Shown here piece by piece: positions 26,653-34,754 of a stretch of DNA of 50,566 bases. The stretch's first letter is position 1. Every line of letters starts with the position of its first letter. The stretch comes from Bacteroidales bacterium. GTDB taxonomy: Bacteria; Bacteroidota; Bacteroidia; Bacteroidales; UBA932. The stretch is from the NCBI GenBank assembly GCA_017544265.1, contig JAFYEM010000019.1, forward strand, positions 1 to 50,566, in the 5' to 3' direction. The position numbers and the translations under genes were made by a program. The notes beneath the pieces were generated by a model that was not told where the DNA came from, did no database searches, and was given only the letters and a program-made list of their open reading frames with translations.

Positions 26653-26731
26653 ATCCCGGAGAGGATTCTTTCCTGGACAGGAAAGTTCGCTTCGGGGCTG
26701 TTCCCGGTCAACGCTAAGGTGGCCGGGGATT
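26652..26731 (+). other. Structured intergenic segment, possible cis-acting RNA
   Basis: The gap between the phosphatase and rfbD can fold as a branched structure. A closing stem of AATCCCGG (26652-26659) pairs with CCGGGGATT (26723-26731) with one bulge. A perfect 7-bp hairpin CTTTCCT/AGGAAAG (26668-26685) has a GGAC loop. Two smaller hairpins follow, CGGG/CCCG (26693-26706) and GGTC/GGCC (26706-26724). Simple terminator features (a T-run) are absent. It may be an RNA leader, a processing site or an attenuator. The fold was drawn by eye and no family was recognised. Confidence 0.4.
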
Positions 26732-26747
26732 GTAATTGTTACCTATT

Positions 26748-27620
26748 ATGAACATACTGGTCACCGGAGCAAACGGTCAGCTTGGAACAGAGCTCAGAAA
26801 TGCCTTCCGCGGTAATGCCAATCATTTGATTTTCACTGACGTGGCTAGTCTCGGAGATGCCGAGACCGTGTATCTGGACATAACTAATCCGGATGCTGTT
26901 CGTCTGATTCTCGAGGCTGAGAAGGCAGATGTTGTCATCAACTGCGCAGGATATGTGGACGTGGACAGGGCGGAAGATGATTTTGCCATGGCGGACCTTC
27001 TGAACAGGGTTGCACCGAAATATCTGGCCGACGAGTGCAGAAGGCTCGGCGCAACACTTGTCCATATATCGACCGACTATGTATTCAGCGGAGATATGTC
27101 CCTTCCTTATCGCGAGGATGTCCCTACGTCTCCGCTCGGGGTCTATGGCGTAACCAAGGCCCAGGGCGAAAAGGCCATTATGGACTCCGGCTGCAAGTAT
27201 ATTATTTTCCGCACCGCCTGGCTTTACTCTCCCTACGGGCGCAATTTCGTGAAAACCATGCGGCAGCTTACCTCCGGAAGGTCTTCGCTGAAGGTCGTCT
27301 CGGACCAGGTAGGGACTCCCACTTATGCCGCCGACCTTGCCTCTGCTATTGTCCATGTGATTTCCTCTGGGCAGATATCCAAAACCGGTGTGTACAATTA
27401 CACCGACGAAGGTGTCTGTTCTTGGTATGACTTTTCCTGTGCGGTGAGGGATCTTTCCGGGAATGTCTGTGATATCTTCCCATGCCGAAGTGAAGAGTAT
27501 CCGACCAAGGCCCGCCGCCCGGCCTATTCGGTGCTGGACAAGTCAAAGGTCAAGGCAACTTTCGGCCTTAAGATTCCGCACTGGTACGATTCGCTTGTGA
27601 AATGTATAGCAAGAATGTAG
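26748..27620 (+). CDS. rfbD: dTDP-4-dehydrorhamnose reductase
   Basis: 290 aa from MNILVTGANGQLGTEL; an ATG 12 nt upstream only adds MLPI. It is a short-chain dehydrogenase with the Rossmann motif GANGQLG, the RfbD segments VINCAGYVDVDRAE and VHISTDYVFSG, and the catalytic YGVTKAQGEKA (YxxxK). It makes dTDP-L-rhamnose with NAD(P)H, the last step of the Rml pathway. rfbC follows at 3 nt and rfbA lies at the far end of the locus; rfbB is missing from the window. Confidence 0.95.
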   Translation: MNILVTGANGQLGTELRNAFRGNANHLIFTDVASLGDAETVYLDITNPDAVRLILEAEKADVVINCAGYVDVDRAEDDFAMADLLNRVAPKYLADECRRLGATLVHISTDYVFSGDMSLPYREDVPTSPLGVYGVTKAQGEKAIMDSGCKYIIFRTAWLYSPYGRNFVKTMRQLTSGRSSLKVVSDQVGTPTYAADLASAIVHVISSGQISKTGVYNYTDEGVCSWYDFSCAVRDLSGNVCDIFPCRSEEYPTKARRPAYSVLDKSKVKATFGLKIPHWYDSLVKCIARM

Positions 27621-27623
27621 AGT

Positions 27624-28166
27624 ATGAATATAATCAAGACAGATATAGAAGGGCTGCTCATTTTGGAGCCTAAGGTTTTCGGGGATTCCAGAGGGTATTT
27701 CTTTGAAGTTTTCAACCGCCGCGAGTTCGCCGCAGCCGTCTCTGACGTGAATTTCGTGCAGGACAATGAGAGTATGTCCGCAGGCGGGGTGCTACGCGGC
27801 CTGCATTACCAGAAGGCGCCTTTCGCACAGGCAAAACTTGTCCGGGTGGTAAAGGGCCGGGTACTCGACGTGGCGGTGGATATCCGCCCCGGCTCAAAGA
27901 CCTTCGGAAAGTACATCATGGCTGAGCTCTCCGATGAGAACAAGCGGATGGTATTCATCCCCAAAGGCTTTGCCCACGGCTATCTGACCCTTGCCGCGGA
28001 GAATATTTTCCAGTACAAATGCGACGAGTTCTACCACCCCGAAGCCGAAGCCGGAATAGCCTGGGATGATCCCACCCTCGCAATTCCCTGGCCCCTTCCC
28101 GAAGGCGGCCCCATCCTTTCCGAAAAAGACCGGAAACATCCTGGGATAAAAAGTATTGATGCTTGA
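27624..28166 (+). CDS. rfbC: dTDP-4-dehydrorhamnose 3,5-epimerase
   Basis: 180 aa cupin protein. Typical RmlC features are FGDSRGYFFEVFN, NFVQDNESMSAGGVLRGLHY with the catalytic His, VRVVKGRVLDVAVDIR, and FIPKGFAHGYLTL. It converts dTDP-4-keto-6-deoxyglucose to dTDP-4-keto-L-rhamnose, the substrate of RfbD encoded just upstream. The length is that of the standard family. Confidence 0.95.
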   Translation: MNIIKTDIEGLLILEPKVFGDSRGYFFEVFNRREFAAAVSDVNFVQDNESMSAGGVLRGLHYQKAPFAQAKLVRVVKGRVLDVAVDIRPGSKTFGKYIMAELSDENKRMVFIPKGFAHGYLTLAAENIFQYKCDEFYHPEAEAGIAWDDPTLAIPWPLPEGGPILSEKDRKHPGIKSIDA

Positions 28167-28193
28167 TACCGGTACAGGCCTAGTCTGAAGATA

Positions 28194-29696
28194 ATGGCTG
28201 AAAGTTCTAATAAAGAGTACAGGAATATCTTCAATTCCACCCTTCTATTTTCATTCGTGAGAGTGGTCCAGATGCTGGTCGGAGTGGTCCGGAATAAATT
28301 GGTGGCCATACTCCTTGGACCGTCCGGTGTCGGGGAAGTGGAAATTTATTTCCGTACTACTGAACTCATCAAGAAGGGTGCCGGCCTGGGCCTGTCCCAG
28401 AGCGCTCTCCGGGATATTTCCCATAGTCTTGCGTCGGGAGACAGGCTGGTGTATGAGCGGGTTATGACCGCTACAAGGCGGATACTCTTGTTGACAAGCC
28501 TGCTGGGACTTTGCCTTACCATCATGTTGTCGCCTTTGCTCAGCCTGTGGACATTTGGAGACAACAGCCGGATAGTTCCGTATATCCTGCTTTCCCTGGT
28601 CACATTCTTCACAATCAGGACCGAAGTCCAGACATCTGTACTGAAGGGTGTCAGAGCGCAGCGCTATCTGGCATTGTCCAGTGTGGCCGGTTCTTTCATC
28701 GGACTGTTCGTGTCGGTCCCGGTTTACTATTTCTGGGGAGAAAAGGGAATAGTCCCGGCTCTGATTATCAATGCTGTCCTGGCATGTGCCGTTACTGATT
28801 TTTTTACCAGGAAGATCGATTGCCGCAGGGTGGACATGACTTGGAAGGAAGTCTTGTTACTGGCCTGGCCTATGATAAAGACCGGAGTGATGCTCATGGC
28901 CGTCGGCGTTGTAAATTCGCTTTTCGTAGTAGCACTGTCAGCTTTGCTGAGAAAAAGTGGCGGTCTCGAAATGGTCGGTTGTTATCAGGCAGGCTTTACT
29001 GTAGTCAACAGTTATATCGGGGTTGTGGCGACGGCGCTCATAATGGATTATTTCCCAAGAGTTTCGGCCGTGAATGATAATGACGGCAGTATCTCGAAAG
29101 AATTGAACGGGCAATTGAAGATAGGAATTCTGTTCATAGCACCGTTGCTTGTGCTGCTGATGCTGTGTTCCCGCTTTGTCGTGGATGTACTCTACACAAA
29201 GGATTTCAGTGACGTTGTCGGCTTTCTCGATCTTGCATTGTTCGCAGCAGTGTTTGATGTAATGTCCCAGTGTTTCTGGATTATTCTGGTAGCAAAGAAA
29301 AAGACAGGTGCATATCTCCTTGCCACAATAGTGGAGAAAGCTGTAGTTTTGCCGGTCTATATAGTCCTGTCAGGCCATTTCGGCATGCATGGGCTTGGAG
29401 CTGCTTTCCTTCTGGATTATATCCTTCAGGCATCGATGTATGGAGTCCTTGTGGGAAAGTATTCTGAAGTCAGTTTGGAAAGATCATCCTTTTATCTGGT
29501 TCTCCTGACTTGCGCAGTTACTTTCTTTGCCTGGGGAATAAGACTGATACCCTTGTCATGGTTGAGGTATTGTTCCGGCGCTATGTTGGTGCTGATTACT
29601 GTCTTTTTTGTAAACAGCCAGTTTAAATTATATATGAATCGCGGTATATTCGGCATTATAGGTGAGTATATCGGTAGGGGAAGAAACAACAAGTGA
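28194..29696 (+). CDS. Wzx-type polysaccharide flippase
   Basis: 500 aa, hydrophobic throughout, with about 12-14 membrane segments. The polysaccharide-biosynthesis/MOP pattern is seen: an N-terminal FSFVRVVQMLVGVVRNKLVA-like helix, LLGPSGVGEVEIYF, then repeated long helices and a polar loop before each half. It should flip the undecaprenyl-linked repeat unit across the inner membrane. The neighbouring Wzy and glycosyltransferases support a Wzx/Wzy-dependent pathway. From here to about 38 kb the DNA is richer in A/T than the flanking operons. Confidence 0.88.
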   Translation: MAESSNKEYRNIFNSTLLFSFVRVVQMLVGVVRNKLVAILLGPSGVGEVEIYFRTTELIKKGAGLGLSQSALRDISHSLASGDRLVYERVMTATRRILLLTSLLGLCLTIMLSPLLSLWTFGDNSRIVPYILLSLVTFFTIRTEVQTSVLKGVRAQRYLALSSVAGSFIGLFVSVPVYYFWGEKGIVPALIINAVLACAVTDFFTRKIDCRRVDMTWKEVLLLAWPMIKTGVMLMAVGVVNSLFVVALSALLRKSGGLEMVGCYQAGFTVVNSYIGVVATALIMDYFPRVSAVNDNDGSISKELNGQLKIGILFIAPLLVLLMLCSRFVVDVLYTKDFSDVVGFLDLALFAAVFDVMSQCFWIILVAKKKTGAYLLATIVEKAVVLPVYIVLSGHFGMHGLGAAFLLDYILQASMYGVLVGKYSEVSLERSSFYLVLLTCAVTFFAWGIRLIPLSWLRYCSGAMLVLITVFFVNSQFKLYMNRGIFGIIGEYIGRGRNNK

Positions 29697-31066
29697 GATT
29701 GTCGGCAGGCATAATCAACAGCAGAGTTCGGCAGAATAGTCTGAATCGGAGGAGTTTGCTCCGGTTCGATTATCTGTTGCCGATTGCTGTTTCGGTGTTG
29801 ATGCTTGCGGATATGTTTTTTATGTCGCTTCCGGTCCAGGCAGTACTCTTGTTGATGCTGGCTTTTTTTATAGTCAGATGCAACTTGTATGAAAATATCT
29901 TTCTGCTCCTGCTGTATTATCCGGTGGCATTTGGCTTTATATTGAACGCGAGAGGAATATTCGGTCTTGGAGGGGCATTGTCCCTGGTGGGAATGGCAAT
30001 CCTTTTCTGGTGGATGCTGAAGGGAGGGAACAAACTGAATAACTTTTGGAAAACATCTTTGCTTTTCTGCCTTCTGATAATCTGGTTCGGCCTTTCCGCC
30101 TTGACTACAGTCGGCGGTACCTTTGCTATGAGCAAATGGGGCAGGACTGCGTTGAATGGGTTCACGGCTTTGCTGGCCTTCTCATTTCTGTTCTCCAACC
30201 TGAAAAAAATAGACACGGTCAAATTGGGACTGTGCTATCTGGTTTATTCTGCCTGCCTTTTGCGGTGGGCAATTCAGATTAACGGCATTCCCGGTCCTTC
30301 CGGCTTATTTGATATCGCTTTTTTGCGCTTTCAGACCATACAGTTCCTGGGTTACGAACCTCAGTCTTTCCATGTGGATTATCAGAATCTTGGCTTTTAC
30401 TGTGTCCTGGGTTCTGGTTATGCGTTGATTGCTGATGACGGCAAGTCTGTCCTCAGGAGTTCAATAATTATTCTTCTGAGCACGGTCATGGCTTTGTATT
30501 CCGGTTCGAGACAGGCGATAATAACAATGTTCACTGTGATATTGTTATGGATTTTTATGTTCCGGAAAGGTCGGTTTTTTATAAAGTTATTGTTTTCAAT
30601 GGCATTTGTGGCCGGCCTGTTTTATGTCGTTCCACTGCTTATAGAGAGGGAAGGTGTACTCAACTCGGTGGTCTCTTACGGCTATCTGGATGGTGGAGGA
30701 CGGGGAGAATGGCTTTCCAGCGGCATTGAACAGTTTAAGATGAATCCTTTGACGGGCGTTGGCTTCGGACGGTACAGAGTCTTCGGACGGTATGGGTCAT
30801 ATCCTCACAACATAATCATCGAACTATTGTGTGAAACCGGAATCTACGGGCTGTTGTTCGCAGTAGCACTTTCGTCAGTTTCCATTTGGAAATGCAAAAA
30901 GCATTTCCCTGTCGTGTTGTTTATTTTCTGGGTCTTTCTCATGCGTTCGATGGCCAGCGACTCGCTTGCAGCCAACATAACTTTGTTCAGTATTATTTTT
31001 TCTCTGTTTGCGTTTGAGTCGGGCCCCGTCAGGAATAAAGTACTGTTATGGAGGGAATTGAGTTGA
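29693..31066 (+). CDS. O-antigen/capsule polymerase (Wzy-like) membrane protein
   Basis: 457 aa from GTG 29693, whose bases overlap the wzx stop (GTGA), so coupling decides the start. About 10-12 hydrophobic segments are seen, and a large periplasmic loop near residues 310-370 has the RGEWLSSGIEQFKMNPLTGVG and YPHNIIIELLCETG pattern found in Wzy/WaaL-type proteins. It should polymerise repeat units at the outer face of the inner membrane. A ligase role cannot be excluded on sequence alone, but the position directly after Wzx favours polymerase. Confidence 0.82.
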   Translation: MRLSAGIINSRVRQNSLNRRSLLRFDYLLPIAVSVLMLADMFFMSLPVQAVLLLMLAFFIVRCNLYENIFLLLLYYPVAFGFILNARGIFGLGGALSLVGMAILFWWMLKGGNKLNNFWKTSLLFCLLIIWFGLSALTTVGGTFAMSKWGRTALNGFTALLAFSFLFSNLKKIDTVKLGLCYLVYSACLLRWAIQINGIPGPSGLFDIAFLRFQTIQFLGYEPQSFHVDYQNLGFYCVLGSGYALIADDGKSVLRSSIIILLSTVMALYSGSRQAIITMFTVILLWIFMFRKGRFFIKLLFSMAFVAGLFYVVPLLIEREGVLNSVVSYGYLDGGGRGEWLSSGIEQFKMNPLTGVGFGRYRVFGRYGSYPHNIIIELLCETGIYGLLFAVALSSVSIWKCKKHFPVVLFIFWVFLMRSMASDSLAANITLFSIIFSLFAFESGPVRNKVLLWRELS

Positions 31067-31902
31067 AGTATTCAGTTATAATTCCGTTCGCCGGAGATTT
31101 GGCCCTGCTGACCAGGGCCGTGCATTCCATTCCTGACAGGGAAGACATTCAGATTATAATAGTGGACAACGGCAGCCCTTATACTCCGGTTTCGGATTTT
31201 CCGGCAATGGAAAAGGCCGGCATGACATTGTTGACCAGCGAACAGGGGAGGGGTGCAGGACGTGCAAGGAATGTCGGACTGGGCAGTGTCGCCGGGAGCA
31301 GAGTTCTTTTTCTGGATTCGGACGACTATTATTTACCCGGAGCATTTGAATGTTTCGACAGATATTGTAAACAGGATTTCGACATAGTCTTTTTCAAGGC
31401 AGACAGTTACAATATTGAAGACGGTTCAAGGAGTGACCGTCACGAGAAGATGAATTCACTTGTTGAGGAATACATCAGGAAAGGGAATGAGGATGGACTG
31501 CGCTATAAATTCGTTAATCCGGTCTGCAAATTGTTCTCTGCCCGGTTCCTTAAGGACAGCGGAGAATTATTCGAGGAGATTACGGTTTCAAACGATATGA
31601 TGTTCTCAATCCGGACCGGTCATATTGCAAAGACAATTACCGCCGATTCAGGAATCGTCTATATGATTTCATCTGCCGGCGAAGGAGGCTCCCTTACCAA
31701 AGACAAGTCGTCCGGCAATCAGTTTATCCGTTATCAGACTGCAATCCGGCAGTACCATTTTATGGAGACTATAGGAAGGGATGATCTGCGTTTTTCCCTT
31801 CTTTCGTTCGTTTTGCATGCATTTCTGGATTATGGCATACCCGAGGGCATGAAATATATCAGGTATGCCATTGCGGAAAAGGTTAATATTTTTGTCAGAT
31901 AG
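31048..31902 (+). CDS. Family 2 glycosyltransferase
   Basis: 284 aa; the start overlaps wzy by 19 nt. GT-A features are YSVIIPFAGDLALLTRAV, IIIVDNGSP, GAGRARNVGLGSVAG and the DxD-like box VLFLDSDDYYLP. The rest of the protein is less conserved. It adds one sugar to the lipid-linked repeat unit in the cytoplasm; donor and acceptor cannot be read from the sequence. It is followed 9 nt later by another transferase. Confidence 0.88.
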   Translation: MEGIELKYSVIIPFAGDLALLTRAVHSIPDREDIQIIIVDNGSPYTPVSDFPAMEKAGMTLLTSEQGRGAGRARNVGLGSVAGSRVLFLDSDDYYLPGAFECFDRYCKQDFDIVFFKADSYNIEDGSRSDRHEKMNSLVEEYIRKGNEDGLRYKFVNPVCKLFSARFLKDSGELFEEITVSNDMMFSIRTGHIAKTITADSGIVYMISSAGEGGSLTKDKSSGNQFIRYQTAIRQYHFMETIGRDDLRFSLLSFVLHAFLDYGIPEGMKYIRYAIAEKVNIFVR

Positions 31903-31911
31903 TCTTTGTCT

Positions 31912-32805
31912 ATGAAAGAGTTATCCCCGATAGTCGTGTTCGCCTATAACCGTCCGGGCAAACTGGAGAATCTTCTCAATATCCTTTCCAGAGATCCCCT
32001 GGCGAGAGATTCGGAGCTGTTCATTTTCATAGATGGTCCCAAATCATCTGCTGACGCGCTGAAAGTTGATAAAGTGTATGAAGTCGCTTCTCGTGCCGGC
32101 GGATTCCGTTCGGTCAGCATTACGCGCTCAGACCATAATAAAGGACTTGGAACGTCTATTGTCACGGGCGTCAGTGCAGTCTTTGAAAAGTATGACAGAG
32201 TGATTGTGCTGGAAGATGATCTGGCACCCGTCAGCTGTTACCTGACATATATGAATGCCGCCCTGGAACGGTATAGGGATAATCCTGCCGTATTTTCAAT
32301 CTGCGGATACACGAACTCCGTTCCAATGCCTAAGGACTATCAATATGATGCTTTCTTCTGTGTAAGGAGTTCTTCCTGTGGTTGGGGTAGCTGGCGGGAC
32401 CGGTGGAAGACCGTCGATTGGGATCCTTCTTTGGAAGATATTGAAAAATTCGGTTCTGCATTCAATCGTTGGGGCGGTTCAGACTGCGCCTCAATGTTAA
32501 AATCCTGGCGCATTGGCCGGAACCAGTCCTGGGCGATACGTTTCTGCTATTCACAGTTCAGGCAGAATAAAGTTTCGTTGTTCCCTGTCAAAAGTTTGGT
32601 TGATATATCCGCATCATTTGATGAGGAGGCAACGAATTGCCACAAGTACAGCCGGTTTAAATTTGAATTGTTCTGCCCGGATATGGAGCAGTTCAGGTTC
32701 CCTGAAAAGGTGGAGATAATTCCTTCTGTCCGGAGAAAGTTTTTGTGGTATCATTCCATTCCTGCGAGGGCGATATCAAAGATTATGTACATGATTTACG
32801 GATAG
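31912..32805 (+). CDS. Glycosyltransferase, GT-A fold
   Basis: 297 aa from ATG 31912; a TTG at 31906 is possible. It begins SPIVVFAYNRPGKLENLLN and shows DHNKGLGTSIVTGV and the acidic motif VIVLEDDLAP, as in GT2/GNT-I-like transferases of Bacteroidetes. SSCGWGSWRDRW is a conserved block in this group. It is probably a cytoplasmic or membrane-associated sugar transferase of the repeat-unit assembly. The C-terminal part is basic and may touch the membrane. Confidence 0.82.
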   Translation: MKELSPIVVFAYNRPGKLENLLNILSRDPLARDSELFIFIDGPKSSADALKVDKVYEVASRAGGFRSVSITRSDHNKGLGTSIVTGVSAVFEKYDRVIVLEDDLAPVSCYLTYMNAALERYRDNPAVFSICGYTNSVPMPKDYQYDAFFCVRSSSCGWGSWRDRWKTVDWDPSLEDIEKFGSAFNRWGGSDCASMLKSWRIGRNQSWAIRFCYSQFRQNKVSLFPVKSLVDISASFDEEATNCHKYSRFKFELFCPDMEQFRFPEKVEIIPSVRRKFLWYHSIPARAISKIMYMIYG

Positions 32806-32825
32806 GACCGTCAATTTTTTGTCCG

Positions 32826-33236
32826 ATGAAGAATAACTTGCCTGAAATACTCCAGTTGCCAAAAATTTCTGACGGCAGGGGAAATTTGTCCATTGTCGAA
32901 CAAATGAAGCATGTCCCGTTTGAAATTAAAAGGGCGTATTGGATATATGATGTTCCCGGCGGGTCCAAGCGTGGCGGACACGCATACCGGGAAAATGAAG
33001 AGTTCATTGTCGCTCTGTCCGGTAGTTTTGACGTCGTACTTCACGACGGCCTGAAGGATTATCGTTTCTCTCTCAATCGTTCCTACTACGGACTTTATGT
33101 CCCTAAGGGGATGTGGCGTGAGATGGAAAACTTCTCCACCAATTCACTTGGCCTCATAGTGTCTTCAACCGATTTTAACGAGGGGGACTATATAAATGAT
33201 TTTGAAGAGTTTGTTAAATGGAGACAAAGTCTATGA
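32826..33236 (+). CDS. FdtA/WxcM-like sugar 3,4-ketoisomerase, copy 1
   Basis: 136 aa from MKNNLPEILQLP; an upstream frame overlaps the previous gene. It is a cupin of the FdtA/QdtA type: DGRGNLSIVE, FEIKRAYWIYDVPGG, KRGGHAYRENEEFIVAL and YVPKGMWREMENFS. Family enzymes convert dTDP-4-keto-6-deoxyglucose to the 3-keto sugar. The second histidine of the family HAH pair is Tyr54 here (H52-A-Y54) and the usual downstream Gln is Glu59, while the Arg of the RGxL motif is kept. It overlaps copy 2 by a few bases. Confidence 0.82.
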   Translation: MKNNLPEILQLPKISDGRGNLSIVEQMKHVPFEIKRAYWIYDVPGGSKRGGHAYRENEEFIVALSGSFDVVLHDGLKDYRFSLNRSYYGLYVPKGMWREMENFSTNSLGLIVSSTDFNEGDYINDFEEFVKWRQSL

Positions 33237-33646
33237 AAACCGTATATGACTGCTCTTTGATACAGTTGCCCAAGGAAGAGTTTCCGGAGGGAAACCTGAC
33301 TTATGTTTACAATAATGTCCACGTACCATTTCCGATCCGGAGGGTCTTTTATTCTTATGATATTCCGGGAGGAGAAAAAAGGGGAGGACACGCCCATAAG
33401 CAATGCCATCAGTTTATAGTGGCGGCGAGCGGCGCATTCGAAGTGCTTATTGACGACGGAGTGAACAAACGCACCGTGTTGTTGAACCGCCCGTATCAGG
33501 GTATTTATATACCTCCTGGAGTATGGGCTGATGAACAGGGCTTTTCTTCCGGCGCAGTTTGTCTTGTCCTGGCTTCAGAAGAGTTTTCGGAGCAGGATTA
33601 TATCCGTTCTTATGAAGAGTACCTGGAGTTTATATCGCAAAAATAA
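33233..33646 (+). CDS. FdtA/WxcM-like sugar 3,4-ketoisomerase, copy 2
   Basis: 137 aa from ATG 33233, which overlaps the stop of copy 1 (ATGA); an ATG at 33218 is the alternative. It keeps the complete HAH pair (His53, His55) and Gln60 in KRGGHAHKQCHQFIVAAS, plus YIPPGVWADEQGFSS and EFSEQDYIRSYEEY. The family RGxL arginine site instead reads EGNL (Glu19-Gly20). The product should be dTDP-3-keto-6-deoxyhexose, the substrate of the aminotransferase encoded 6 nt downstream. The pair of unequal copies suggests shared or divided function. Confidence 0.82.
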   Translation: MKTVYDCSLIQLPKEEFPEGNLTYVYNNVHVPFPIRRVFYSYDIPGGEKRGGHAHKQCHQFIVAASGAFEVLIDDGVNKRTVLLNRPYQGIYIPPGVWADEQGFSSGAVCLVLASEEFSEQDYIRSYEEYLEFISQK

Positions 33647-33652
33647 CAGAGG

Positions 33653-34753
33653 ATGGTAAAGTTATTGGACCTGCAGAAAATCACGATGAGTCATGGCGGC
33701 GAGATTAAGGCAGCCGTGAACAGGGTAATTGAATCCGGATGGTTCTTGCTTGGCAGGGAAACTGCTGCTTTTGAAGCCGCTTATGCCTCTTATACCGGAA
33801 CTGAACACTGCGTCGCAGTCGCGAATGGTCTTGACGCCTTATATCTGATACTGAGGGGATATATGGAATTAGGTTTGATTGAGGAGGGTGATGAGATTAT
33901 CGTTCCGGCAAATACCTATATAGCCACTATCCTTGCCATAACGAGGAACAAACTTGTTCCGGTTCTTGTCGAACCCACCTGGGATAATCTTGAGATAGAC
34001 ATTGATAAGATTGAAGACCATATCACGCGGAAAACCAGAGGAATTATGATTGTCCATTTATATGGACGGATTGCTTATGGAGATAAATTGAAGGACATTT
34101 GCCGGAGATATGGTTTATTACTGATGGAAGACTGCGCTCAGAGTCATGGATGCGCATGGAAAGGTGTCAAGACGGGGGCTTTGGGGGATGCGGCCGCCCA
34201 TAGTTTTTATCCGGGAAAGAATCTCGGGGCGCTTGGTGATGCCGGAGCGGTTACGACCAGTAATGCCGAGCTCGCTTCTGTTATCAGGGCTTTGGCCAAT
34301 TATGGAAGCCAGAAAAAGTATGTTTTCCGTTATATCGGTGTGAACAGCCGTATGTCGGAAATTGATGCGGCAGTGCTGGCTGTCAAACTGAAATATCTTG
34401 ACGAAGATAATCGTGCCCGTCAGAAACTGGCGGATTTTTACTATTCATCCATCCATAACCCGCTTGTCACAATGCCTTTGAGAATTCCGGACGAGAATAA
34501 TGTCTATCATCAGTTTCCGGTTTTTTGTGGGCGGCGGGATGAACTTCACTCTTTCCTCGATTCGTGCGGTATCCAGACACTCATACATTATCCTGTGCCC
34601 CCTCATAAGCAGGAGTGTTACAAGACATGGAACGGCCTGTGTTTTCCCGTTACGGAGAGAATCCACGATGAAGAACTGAGTCTGCCGATGAATCAGGCTG
34701 TGTCCCCGGAGGAAGCGGAAGAAGTGGTCCGTGCGATTAATTCTTTCAGGTAA
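33653..34753 (+). CDS. DegT/DnrJ-type sugar aminotransferase (FdtB/QdtB-like)
   Basis: 366 aa PLP enzyme. Motifs: SGWFLLGRETAAFEAAYA, GLDALYLILRGY, VPANTYIATILAI, LMEDCAQSHG and the PLP-lysine segment HSFYPGKNLGALGDAGA. The late motif HYPVPPHKQECY is typical. Together with the ketoisomerases it would form dTDP-3-amino-3,6-dideoxyhexose (Fuc3N or Qui3N). I see no matching N-acetyltransferase in the window, so the amine may stay free, or be acylated by another protein such as the ATP-grasp enzyme nearby. Confidence 0.9.
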   Translation: MVKLLDLQKITMSHGGEIKAAVNRVIESGWFLLGRETAAFEAAYASYTGTEHCVAVANGLDALYLILRGYMELGLIEEGDEIIVPANTYIATILAITRNKLVPVLVEPTWDNLEIDIDKIEDHITRKTRGIMIVHLYGRIAYGDKLKDICRRYGLLLMEDCAQSHGCAWKGVKTGALGDAAAHSFYPGKNLGALGDAGAVTTSNAELASVIRALANYGSQKKYVFRYIGVNSRMSEIDAAVLAVKLKYLDEDNRARQKLADFYYSSIHNPLVTMPLRIPDENNVYHQFPVFCGRRDELHSFLDSCGIQTLIHYPVPPHKQECYKTWNGLCFPVTERIHDEELSLPMNQAVSPEEAEEVVRAINSFR

Positions 34754-34754
34754 T

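Noticed and set aside
26652-26731. HDV-like ribozyme in the phosphatase-rfbD gap
   Set aside because: A GCTAAGG segment recalls the J4/2 strand of antigenomic HDV. However, the required P1 pairing upstream is only about 5 bp, overlaps the coding end, and competes with a perfect local hairpin.
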